DNA of 64,000 nt, taken from Planctomycetia bacterium (lineage in GTDB: Bacteria > Planctomycetota > Phycisphaerae > UBA1845 > Fen-1342). Each line of letters opens with the position of its first letter. Within the stretch, counting starts at the first letter, position 1. The stretch is from the NCBI GenBank assembly GCA_015709575.1, contig CP054190.1, positions 930,001-994,000 on the forward strand, in the 5' to 3' direction. The position numbers and the translations under genes are program-made. Below are positions 30,415-37,948 of this stretch, piece by piece. The notes beneath the pieces were generated by a model. That model did no database searches and had not been told where the DNA came from. It worked only from the letters and a program-made list of their open reading frames with translations.

Positions 30415-31215
30415 ATGATCCCCGCCTGGTCCAACACGCCGCACGTCGTCATCGGAATGCTGCACGCGCCGCCGCTGCCTGGGTCGCCAGGCTTTCGCGG
30501 CGATTCCGGCGAACTGCGGGAGCGCGTGCTGGCGGATGCCGAGGCGCTCGCTTCCGGTGGCGTGCACGGCCTGATGCTCGAGAATTTCGGCGACAGCCCA
30601 TTCTTCCCCGGGCGCGTCCCGCCGTGGACCGTCGCCCATCTCACGCGCCTGGCGTGCGAAGTCCGATCCCGCACCAGCCTGCCCCTGGGCATCAACGTGC
30701 TTCGAAACGATGCCTCGTCCGCGCTGGCCATCGCGCACGCCGTCGGCGCTGAGTTCATTCGCGTAAATGTTCTCTGCGGCGCGTACGTCACCGACCAGGG
30801 CATCCTGACCGGCGTCGCGCACGACCTGCTGCGCGAGCGACGGGCGCTCGGAGCGGAATCCGTTCGCATCATGGCCGATGTGAATGTGAAGCATGCCGCG
30901 CCGATCGGCGCTCCGCGCGCCCTGGCCGACGAAATCGCCGACACGATCCGTCGCGGCGGCGCGGATGCGGTCGTGATCTCCGGTACGGGTACCGGCCGCG
31001 CCACCGATCCTGAGCACGTCCGTCATGCACGCAGGGCCGCCGGAGAAACGCCGGTGTTCGTGGGCAGCGGGGTGACGGCGGAGACCATCGCCGAGTTCAC
31101 CGAAGCCGCTGCCGGCAGCATTGTCGGTACGTCACTCAAGCAGGCCGGCAGCCCGTCCAGCCCCGTCGATCCATTCCGAGTTCGCGCGCTCATGGCGGCG
31201 CTGGCCCGGGGATAA
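30415..31215 (+). CDS. btpA: BtpA-family TIM-barrel protein
   Basis: 266 aa. VVIGMLHAPPLPGSPGF opening, GVHGLMLENFGDSPFF, PLGINVLRNDASSALAIA, FIRVNVLCGAYVTDQG, DVNVKHAAP and GADAVVISGTGTG, all typical of the BtpA/SgcQ family. The family was named for a role in stabilising photosystem I in cyanobacteria, yet it is widespread in non-phototrophs, where some members are linked to sugar or nucleoside metabolism. No photosynthesis genes are present here, so an enzymatic role as a TIM-barrel aldolase-like or phosphoribosyl-handling protein is more likely. Confidence 0.88.
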   Translation: MIPAWSNTPHVVIGMLHAPPLPGSPGFRGDSGELRERVLADAEALASGGVHGLMLENFGDSPFFPGRVPPWTVAHLTRLACEVRSRTSLPLGINVLRNDASSALAIAHAVGAEFIRVNVLCGAYVTDQGILTGVAHDLLRERRALGAESVRIMADVNVKHAAPIGAPRALADEIADTIRRGGADAVVISGTGTGRATDPEHVRHARRAAGETPVFVGSGVTAETIAEFTEAAAGSIVGTSLKQAGSPSSPVDPFRVRALMAALARG

Positions 31216-31898
31216 CCTCACCGGCGTCGCAGAACGCGACAGATTCCGCTGTTTCGCGGCGTTTTCCGCGACTCCGGCGCATCAGCCGACCACTGACAAT
31301 ACGGCCATTCCGGCCGCTCGTATCTACCGCTCGCCGGCACGCCTCTCGAATCCCGATCGGACCTGCAAGGGATGGACGGACAAGCGACATGTCGAATTGG
31401 AAGGTGCGCCATCTTCGCGCCCCGGTCCACCCCGGTGACCGGGCGATCGGCCGCACCGCTCCGCCGGCCGCTGTGCTTGCCGCGGCAGACCGGATCGGCT
31501 CTGTGTCGGCTCGTTACAGCCCCGCGTCCTCCACTCGCGGCCGTTGAGCGATCCTTCACGGCAGTTGACCGGACGCGTCGCGCTATCGGGTGGTGGCGGC
31601 TGCGTTGAGGCCTCGGGGCCGTCCTCGCCGCGACGGGGACGGCCCGCGCGTTTCCGCCTGCCGACGGGGGTTTGCATCGAGGCGACGGTCCGAGATTGCC
31701 GCCGACGGTTTCACGCGCAGCCTTCACTTGGATACCCGTGTTTTCGCGGGCTATAATCGTCGGCGAGGGGAGGGAGTTCGTATTTCTGCCCCATCGGAAG
31801 CGCTCTGGACTGAACACGGGCGTTTCCGTTTCGCACGCCGTGCGATCGGAATACGGAATTCCCTCATCGGAGCGACCCGGGAAAGGAGTTACTGGACC
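31216..31898. other. 683-base gap before the dockerin-tailed secreted protein
   Basis: No ORF here is convincing. The last part holds a good promoter candidate (31729-31757) and the SD GAAAGGAG of the next gene at ~31881. The first 500 bases are GC-rich and featureless to my reading. Confidence 0.5.
31729..31757 (+). promoter_or_regulatory. Sigma70-type promoter candidate
   Basis: TTGGAT (31729-31734), a 17-base spacer and a perfect TATAAT (31752-31757), ~140 bases upstream of the secreted-protein ATG at 31899. Confidence 0.6.
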
Positions 31899-32852
31899 AT
31901 GCGTGGTCTATTTTGGGCGACAGCCGCCGCGGCCGTCGCAGTTGCGGCGTCCCATGCTGCGATAATCTATCAAACCGGCTTTGAGACTTCGGACGGCTTT
32001 TCGGTCGGTGTGGTGGAGGGTCAGGCCGGCTGGACATCCATCACCGGCACGCCGGCCCGCCTGCAGCCGGTGATTTCGACGGCCAATCCGCGTACCGGCT
32101 CTCAGCATTTCCGGCTGGCGAAGCAGGCAAACCTCACAAACGGCGCGCTCAAGGGCGGCTTCTCGCCGATCATCAACATTCCGGCCGGCGCGCGGGTGTC
32201 CATCAGCGTGGACGTGAACATCAGCGTCACCGACGGAGCGGAATACGCCGTCGCGGTGCAGTCCTCGACACAGGGCCTACTGACAGCGTTCGTGGATTTT
32301 TCCTTCCAGGACGACGATGGCGACCTCATATCCGGGGACATCCTGGTTCAGGATGGCGTGGCGTTTGTGCCGACGGGCTTTGAGTTCGTCCCGGGACAAT
32401 ACAAGACGCTGCGGATCGACTTTGATCCCGCAACGAACCAGTTGACCTACTTCTACGACGGGATGCAGATTTTCACGCACGGCACGTGGTCCGGCACTGC
32501 GATCGACCAGGTGGTCCTGCTTTCGGACAATTTCCAGCTTCCGAACGAAACCGGCGACTTCGACAACCTGCGCGTCGAAACGGCGACGACCGATCCTTGC
32601 GCCGGATTCCTCGCGGGCGATGCCAACTGCGACGGGTTCGTGACCAACTTCGATATCGATCCGTTCGTGTTGGCGGTCGTGAATTTCGCGGAGCCGAATC
32701 CTCCGGCGGGCTACAGCGCCGGGCAGGCGTGCTGGGACGCGCGCGGCTGCTGGGGTGACGTCAACCGCGACGGCGGTCTGAGCAACTTTGACATTGACCC
32801 GTTTGTGGCGTGCCTGGTCGTGCTTCCTCAGCCGGGGCAGCCCTGTCCGTAG
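31899..32852 (+). CDS. Secreted beta-rich protein with paired dockerin-like C-terminal repeats
   Basis: 317 aa. Signal peptide MRGLFWATAAAAVAVAASHA. Residues ~20-230 form a concanavalin/LamG-like beta sandwich (YQTGFETSDGFSVG near residue 24, ending FDNLRVETA). The C-terminus has two calcium-loop dockerin type I-like repeats: GDANCDGFVTNFDIDPFV and GDVNRDGGLSNFDIDPFV, separated by a Cys-containing linker (QACWDARGCW). The same core occurs in the GH13 protein at 33.6 kb. The repeats may anchor the protein to a surface scaffold, as dockerins do, but no cohesin is in the window. SD GAAAGGAG. An upstream promoter matches the consensus well. Confidence 0.8.
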   Translation: MRGLFWATAAAAVAVAASHAAIIYQTGFETSDGFSVGVVEGQAGWTSITGTPARLQPVISTANPRTGSQHFRLAKQANLTNGALKGGFSPIINIPAGARVSISVDVNISVTDGAEYAVAVQSSTQGLLTAFVDFSFQDDDGDLISGDILVQDGVAFVPTGFEFVPGQYKTLRIDFDPATNQLTYFYDGMQIFTHGTWSGTAIDQVVLLSDNFQLPNETGDFDNLRVETATTDPCAGFLAGDANCDGFVTNFDIDPFVLAVVNFAEPNPPAGYSAGQACWDARGCWGDVNRDGGLSNFDIDPFVACLVVLPQPGQPCP

Positions 32853-32940
32853 CGGCCTTGGCGGAAACGGCGCGCGACCTGCAAGCTGCGCCGCAACCGT
32901 TTCTGTTGACGTGCCCGCGGTGCAGCGTCACGATCCGGCG

Positions 32941-33414
32941 ATGGGCCTTCACGTGAGCGCGCACTCGTATCGGGTTCGGCCGGCCGGCGCGGCGGACGTA
33001 CCGGTCTGGCTGTCGTTGCGCATGGCCTTCTGGCCCGAAGACTCGGAGTCCGCCCATCGCGAGCAGGTCGCGGACGTGCTGTCCGACCCCGACCAGGCGG
33101 CGCTGCTGCTGGTTCGCGACGACGGGCGGGTGTGCGGATTCGCCGAGGTGACCATTCACCCACGCGCCATCGGCTGCGAAACGCACCGCGTCGGCTACCT
33201 CGAAGGCTGGTTCGTCGAGGAAGGGCTTCGCCGGGCCGGACTGGGGCGGCGGCTGGTCGAGCACGCCGAGCGCTGGGCCGTCTCGCGCGGCGCGCGCGAG
33301 ATGGCGTCGGACACGCAGGTGGAGAACGCCATCAGCCGCGCGGCGCATGCGCGCCTGGGCTATGAGGAAGTGCAGGCGCTGGTGCATTTCCGCAAGCAGA
33401 TTGTCCCGGACTAG
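32941..33414 (+). CDS. GNAT acetyltransferase, AAC(6')-I-like
   Basis: 157 aa. The fold opens YRVRPAGAADVPVWLSLRMAFWPE and has EVTIHPRAIGCETHRVGYLEGWFVEEGLRRAGLGRRLVEHAE (quoted in two parts), where RRAGLGRRL is the acetyl-CoA loop. The segment order, YLEGW, ASDTQVENAISRAAHARLGYEE and the VHFRKQI end resemble aminoglycoside 6'-N-acetyltransferases more than generic GNATs. Chromosomal relatives are common in environmental bacteria, and resistance is not implied without tests. ATG chosen at MGLHVSAHS; the open frame runs further upstream without family similarity. Confidence 0.82.
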   Translation: MGLHVSAHSYRVRPAGAADVPVWLSLRMAFWPEDSESAHREQVADVLSDPDQAALLLVRDDGRVCGFAEVTIHPRAIGCETHRVGYLEGWFVEEGLRRAGLGRRLVEHAERWAVSRGAREMASDTQVENAISRAAHARLGYEEVQALVHFRKQIVPD

Positions 33415-33617
33415 AGCGGCCTCGGAAGTGCTCTGATCTACCCGTGCGCCGTCGTGCTGCTGAATCGGGGGATCGGTGGACCCCGGCGCCGGTGTGCCTG
33501 TGCTGGTTCAGCCGTGGCGGTTCCGATCGAATTCGCTCACGGCGGAGCAGCGGCCCGGCCCGAAACGGCCCGCCACGTCTATTCACCGCGCTGACTCACG
33601 CTTCGTCGCGCGGCGGG

Positions 33618-36128
33618 TCACGACCCCAGCAGCACCGCCACAAACGCGTCGATGTCGAAGTTGTTCACGTAGCCGTCGCCGTTGACGTCGGCGCGGAAGT
33701 TCCACTCGCCGCTGAGCAGCGTCTGGACGAACGGGTCGATGTCGAAATTGTTCACGACGCCGTCGTTGTTCACGTCGCCCGGTCCGCCTCCGAAGCCGTT
33801 CATCGCCAGGATGTGGTTGTAGCGCGTCACGCCCGCCGATCCCGATTCCTCGAATGCCACGATGAACGCGGTGTGATAGCCGGAGTCGATCAGCGTCCAG
33901 ATGAATTCGAAGTTGTCGGTGTCGGTGCGCGTCATCTGGTTGCCGGCGTTGCACATCGCAATGATCTCGGCGTCTGTTCGCGTGAATGGCTGATCGAAGA
34001 TCGCGTGGCAGCGCACGGTCGTCCGATCCGCGCGCGTGGCGCGGACGCGGAAGAAGCGTTGGGAGATGTCCGGGTTGAGCGAGTTCGTCGGCGCCGTCAT
34101 CCACACCGCGGGCGGTTCGCGGTCGACGTAGAACGGCAGGCGGAAGTCGTTGAAGATCGGCCCGCCGTTGTTGCGATGTCGGAACGCCAGCACCCGCAGG
34201 TAGTTCACCCCCTCCGGCAACAGCGTCGCGTCGATCACCTGCTGATACAGTCCGCTTCCGCCGCCGTGCCGCGGCGAGCGCGTCGTGACGAACTGCTCAA
34301 AGCCGTAGGCCACGCCGCCGAGGATGTCGATCCCGCCGCTGCCGTTGAAATCGCCGCCGGCGTTGAGCTTGAACACGGCGTTGTCATCGTCGTGCGGATC
34401 AAGCGGGTCCGGATCGGTCGTCTGGAGCTGGATCGTGAACGCATCAGCCGTCACGATCGGGAGCTCGGCGATGCGACGGCGATGCGCGGGAACGCCCGTG
34501 TCATCCGGCGGGATCGAGCCGCTGACCGGGGAGAGCGAGAGCGCCCCGCCCGGCTTTACCGGCCCGTACGCCACATAACCCTTGCGCGCGATATTCCGTG
34601 GCACGCGGATGGTGACGAACTTGTTCCCATCCACGACCAGCACGTTGGAAATGTTGTTGCCCGGGTCCACCACCGGGTCGTCGGCGTTGCCGGTCAGTTC
34701 GTGCAGGCGGGTGCCGGGGTCGAAGTTAGTGGCTACCACGCGCTGATCGTAGGTCGTGCCCGCGGTGCTTTGATTGTCGCTGAGACCAACCAGCAGCACG
34801 TTGTCGCGTTCATAAACAATGACGTCTTCGTCGTTCGAGCGGATGTACCAGCCGTCGCGGGCATACTCGTTGTGCAGGCGCACCAGGCGGCGGATCTGCT
34901 CGCCGAACTGCCCGCCCAGCGCGTCGCCACGCCCGGATTGCGGGAACGGCCGCGAACCGAACTCTCCGGCGTTGTGATAAACGAGCGGATAGCCGGTTTT
35001 GGTGAGGATGAAGGTGTACGCGAGGTTGTCGTCCGCCGGCGGGCCGTTGTCGTGGCTGCTGACGAAGGAAACGCCGCGCGAGCCGTCGAAAGCACTGCCG
35101 TCCGACGCGTCGATGGTCTGGTTCAGGATTGTCGTCCAGTTGCCGAAACCGTTGGCGTTGAGCTGATCGTGCATCGCGAAGTACAGCGGGAAATCCAGCG
35201 CGTCGCGGTTGCCGAAGCCGTCCTTGCGGATGTACGACGCCACCGTCGCCATATTTCCGTCAAACACTTCGCCGAAGGAGAAGGGCGTTGTCGGCGAGCC
35301 GTCCAGCGCCGGCCGGCCGCGCTGATACACCACGTCGTCGTGGAACACGTCGAAGTACCACGTCGGCATGTGCTTGGCGGCGTCGATGCGGAAGCCGTCA
35401 ATCTTCTGTACCTCCAGCAGCCAGCGCGTGTAGCGCAGCAGAACGCCGGTCGCGTTTTCCGCGATCGGGTCGCCGGCGAGCGGGTCGGCGAGGTTGAAGG
35501 GGTGATACCCGCGCGAGTCAGCCGGCAGGTTCAGATCGGGATACCAGCGCCGGTTGTTGTTGCTGACCTGCGCGTTCGGGAGGTTATTGGCGCCCGCTGT
35601 CGCCGGCTGGCGCACATAGACGTGATTCTTCTCCTGCGCGATGTCGATCAGCCCCGCCAGGCGCATCGACAGCACGTCGGACGATCCCGGAGGATGAAAG
35701 TCGCCGAAGGAGTCCTCCGGCAGTGAAACGGCGAAGCCGGGGTAACCGCCGGACGCGGCGAAGCCGGGGGTGGTGTGATCGCGAAAGCCGTTGTGGTTCA
35801 GGATCAGGTCCACGAACACCGACACATCGGCGGTGTGGGCGGCCTCGACCATGGACCTGAACGATTGCTCCGTGCCGTAGAGCGTGGGGTTCAGCGGTGT
35901 GCCGAGGTTGAAACGATCGAAGACGTCGTAGCCGACGCTGAACCCGCCGGTATCGGCCCGGCCGGGCGGCGGCAGCCACAGGGCCGAATAGCCGGAGGTG
36001 AAGACATCCGGCATGCGGCGCTCGATGGTTTCCCAGCGCGCTTCGAAGTATTGAAGGATGACGGCCGCCCCTCCGGCGGGCAGACACATTGCGATCAACA
36101 CAGACGCGGTGAGCTTCCGTAGAACCAT
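33618..36128 (-). CDS. Secreted GH13 alpha-amylase-family enzyme with dockerin-like tail
   Basis: 836 aa. Signal peptide MVLRKLTASVLIAMCLPAGGAA. GH13 catalytic barrel with the nucleophile D249 (GFRIDAAKH), acid/base E287 (GEVFDG) and D360 (SSHDN), plus FVDLILNHNG as region I. A long beta-rich C-terminal part (~residues 480-780) follows. The last ~55 residues hold two dockerin-like repeats (GDVNNDGVVNNFDIDPFV and ADVNGDGYVNNFDIDAFV). It should hydrolyse or transfer alpha-glucan linkages outside the cell. SD AAGGAG precedes the ATG at 36128. It converges on the GNAT gene. MalQ at the right end of the window handles maltodextrins inside the cell, a possible metabolic link. Confidence 0.92.
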   Translation of the reverse strand: MVLRKLTASVLIAMCLPAGGAAVILQYFEARWETIERRMPDVFTSGYSALWLPPPGRADTGGFSVGYDVFDRFNLGTPLNPTLYGTEQSFRSMVEAAHTADVSVFVDLILNHNGFRDHTTPGFAASGGYPGFAVSLPEDSFGDFHPPGSSDVLSMRLAGLIDIAQEKNHVYVRQPATAGANNLPNAQVSNNNRRWYPDLNLPADSRGYHPFNLADPLAGDPIAENATGVLLRYTRWLLEVQKIDGFRIDAAKHMPTWYFDVFHDDVVYQRGRPALDGSPTTPFSFGEVFDGNMATVASYIRKDGFGNRDALDFPLYFAMHDQLNANGFGNWTTILNQTIDASDGSAFDGSRGVSFVSSHDNGPPADDNLAYTFILTKTGYPLVYHNAGEFGSRPFPQSGRGDALGGQFGEQIRRLVRLHNEYARDGWYIRSNDEDVIVYERDNVLLVGLSDNQSTAGTTYDQRVVATNFDPGTRLHELTGNADDPVVDPGNNISNVLVVDGNKFVTIRVPRNIARKGYVAYGPVKPGGALSLSPVSGSIPPDDTGVPAHRRRIAELPIVTADAFTIQLQTTDPDPLDPHDDDNAVFKLNAGGDFNGSGGIDILGGVAYGFEQFVTTRSPRHGGGSGLYQQVIDATLLPEGVNYLRVLAFRHRNNGGPIFNDFRLPFYVDREPPAVWMTAPTNSLNPDISQRFFRVRATRADRTTVRCHAIFDQPFTRTDAEIIAMCNAGNQMTRTDTDNFEFIWTLIDSGYHTAFIVAFEESGSAGVTRYNHILAMNGFGGGPGDVNNDGVVNNFDIDPFVQTLLSGEWNFRADVNGDGYVNNFDIDAFVAVLLGS

Positions 36129-36390
36129 GCGGGCGGCTCCTTCCCGGCGCAGACGGCCGACTTGATCCCCCGGCGGCAATGAGCCTGCAAGCGGGGATTG
36201 GCCCGGGCGGTTGCAATGCCGAGCCCGAAAGCGATCTGATTGTAAGCAGGAGGACGCGGATGAAGAAGAAAAACCGCCGGGTGTGGCGTGCCGGAGAGGT
36301 GCTTTCCGCCAGGCTGTAGCTCCGGCGGGCGCGGCCGCCCGTGGCCGGCGTGGAATTTCCGGCCCGGGTCGGCGAAAATCTCCGTTGCAA

Positions 36391-36464
36391 GCGCCTGTAG
36401 CTCAGCTGGAAAGAGCAGCGGATTTCTAATCCGCCGGTCGGGGGTTCGAGTCCCTCCAGGCGCG
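36391..36464 (+). tRNA. tRNA-Arg (anticodon TCT)
   Basis: 74 bases fold as a full cloverleaf: 7-bp acceptor GCGCCTG/CAGGCGC, D arm GCTC-AGCTGGAAA-GAGC, anticodon stem GCGGA/TCCGC around TTTCTAA with anticodon TCT, variable CGGTC, T arm GGGGG-TTCGAGT-CCCTC, and discriminator G. No encoded CCA. It sits directly before the AAA/protease locus, on the same strand, and could be an integration site; I found no repeat of its 3' end downstream. Confidence 0.95.
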
Positions 36465-37036
36465 TTGGCGGGTAGTCCTAGTTCTGGGGCGCTGGCAGCG
36501 TCAGGATCAACGGCGACCTGACCTCGACCGGCTTGGTCGCGATCACGGGTGAAATGAGCGGCCAACTGTATTTTGACTGGTCGTCGCGGTGCTTGTGGGC
36601 TGCCGGGCGCTCATGCGGAGAATCAGTGATGTTGCGAATGTGTCTTGCGGCGTTCGTGATCGGCAACGGGCGGGCGGGAGGCATCCTGTTGCCGGCCCTG
36701 GGCCCGAGTCGGCTGGCTTCTCTGCAACGTCCCCGCCACGCCGGCCGGAGCCGAAACGCGGAATACGGTGGTAGTCCGATTGCGCCGCGAACTGCGGCGA
36801 CAGTGGTAGCATAACGCAACGTGATCGCTCACGTGCGTGCTTCGAGATGCGTTATTGCGCAGGCACGGGACTACCGGCGCACCATCTCTAAGGGCCGTTC
36901 CGACATCGCATGGAAGCGCACTTCACGATAAACTCGTGGCTTCGGTGACCACGACTCCGCGTGTTGGCCGGAATCGACCCCGCCGTAACTCGATCGCGGG
37001 AAAGGAATTGCGCGTTTCACGGACACGGACGCTGGA
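36465..37036. other. 572-base gap between tRNA-Arg and the AAA ATPase gene
   Basis: No convincing ORF on either strand. The frame on the minus strand at 36478-36819 has no recognisable content. The main structure is a nested inverted repeat at 36811-36855. The composition appears slightly less GC-rich than the neighbouring housekeeping genes. Confidence 0.5.
36811..36855. promoter_or_regulatory. Nested inverted repeat upstream of the AAA/protease operon
   Basis: Outer perfect 8-bp arms ATAACGCA (36811-36818) and TGCGTTAT (36848-36855), with an inner perfect palindrome ACGTGA-TCGC-TCACGT (36819-36834). The outer arms are about 180 bases upstream of the ATPase ATG. It could be an operator, a structured RNA or a recombination site. 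Confidence 0.45.
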
Positions 37037-37939
37037 ATGCCGACCACGCGAAAACTCGCTGATCTCTTTCGAGCTCTCGCCGCTGAAGATGTGAGCGGCG
37101 CTGCTTCTGTTGCAGCACAGATTTGCTTAGCGGAAGAGCAGAAGGGGCATCGATCCGCGGCGCGGCTGCTCCGAGGTGCACTCCATGCGAACGGCACCGC
37201 GGGCCAGCATAACGGTGCCAGAACGGCTTACGCCGCGAGCGTTGTCTCGTCTGCGCTGGTAAGACTCGCGACCAATACTCAACTAGCTGACGTGGTGCTT
37301 GCGCCGACTGCCCGGCGTGAACTCGATTCGGTGGTGCATGAGTGGCGGCATCGCGAGCGTCTCCGTCAGTCCGGCATCGCCCACCGGTCGAAACTCCTGT
37401 TTTACGGTCCCCCGGGATGCGGCAAGAGCGTTACCGCCCGAGCGCTCGGGGGCGAACTCGACATTCCGGCATTCCTCATTCGATTCGACGCTGTCATTGG
37501 CGCGTATCTCGGCCAAACAGCGCTCCACCTACGTCAGCTCTTCCATTTTGCCGAAACAACCCCGTGCGTCTTACTGCTCGACGAGCTTGACGCTCTCGGA
37601 AAACGCCGCGGAAATCCGCTTGACGTCGGTGAACTCGACCGGATCGTCATTGCACTGATGCAGGAGTTGGAGCACTCCCGGCCGCTCGGATTGATCATCG
37701 GCACGTCGAATCTCCCGAAGCACCTTGACGACGCATTGTGGCGCAGGTTTGATCTCTCGCTCGCGTTTCGAGCGCCACGATTGAGCAACCTGCGCGTTTT
37801 CGCGAAGCGAAAGGCCGCGGAGATGCGGGTATCCCTTTCAAAGTCGCTCATCGCGCGTGCGGCCAAGGCCAAGAGCTTCGCGGACGCGGAATCGGTCGTC
37901 ATCGCGGCGGCCCGTCGGCAGGCACTGCGCGACGTGTAA
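37037..37939 (+). CDS. ietA: AAA+ ATPase of IetAS-like defence pair
   Basis: 300 aa. Helical N-terminus of ~110 residues, then one AAA+ domain: Walker A GPPGCGKS (124-131), Walker B VLLLDELDALG (178-188), sensor-1 in IIGTSNLPKHLDD and the arginine-finger-like WRRFD. A small helical lid follows (AAEMRVSLSKSL ...). Directly followed by a subtilisin-like protease gene with only nine bases between, the pattern of the IetAS pair (first described on Ti plasmids, later shown among antiviral systems; recalled, not searched). In that system the ATPase restrains or licenses the protease. No promoter was obvious; a nested inverted repeat lies upstream. Confidence 0.85.
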   Translation: MPTTRKLADLFRALAAEDVSGAASVAAQICLAEEQKGHRSAARLLRGALHANGTAGQHNGARTAYAASVVSSALVRLATNTQLADVVLAPTARRELDSVVHEWRHRERLRQSGIAHRSKLLFYGPPGCGKSVTARALGGELDIPAFLIRFDAVIGAYLGQTALHLRQLFHFAETTPCVLLLDELDALGKRRGNPLDVGELDRIVIALMQELEHSRPLGLIIGTSNLPKHLDDALWRRFDLSLAFRAPRLSNLRVFAKRKAAEMRVSLSKSLIARAAKAKSFADAESVVIAAARRQALRDV

Positions 37940-37948
37940 GGAGCGCTT

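Noticed and set aside
33444..35726. 760-codon open frame on the plus strand across the GH13 gene
   Set aside because: Antisense shadow. The minus-strand gene has a signal peptide, catalytic residues and a dockerin tail.
36478..36819. 113-codon minus-strand frame in the tRNA-ATPase gap
   Set aside because: Low-complexity Arg/Pro-rich product, no SD and no recognisable fold. Not enough to call a gene.
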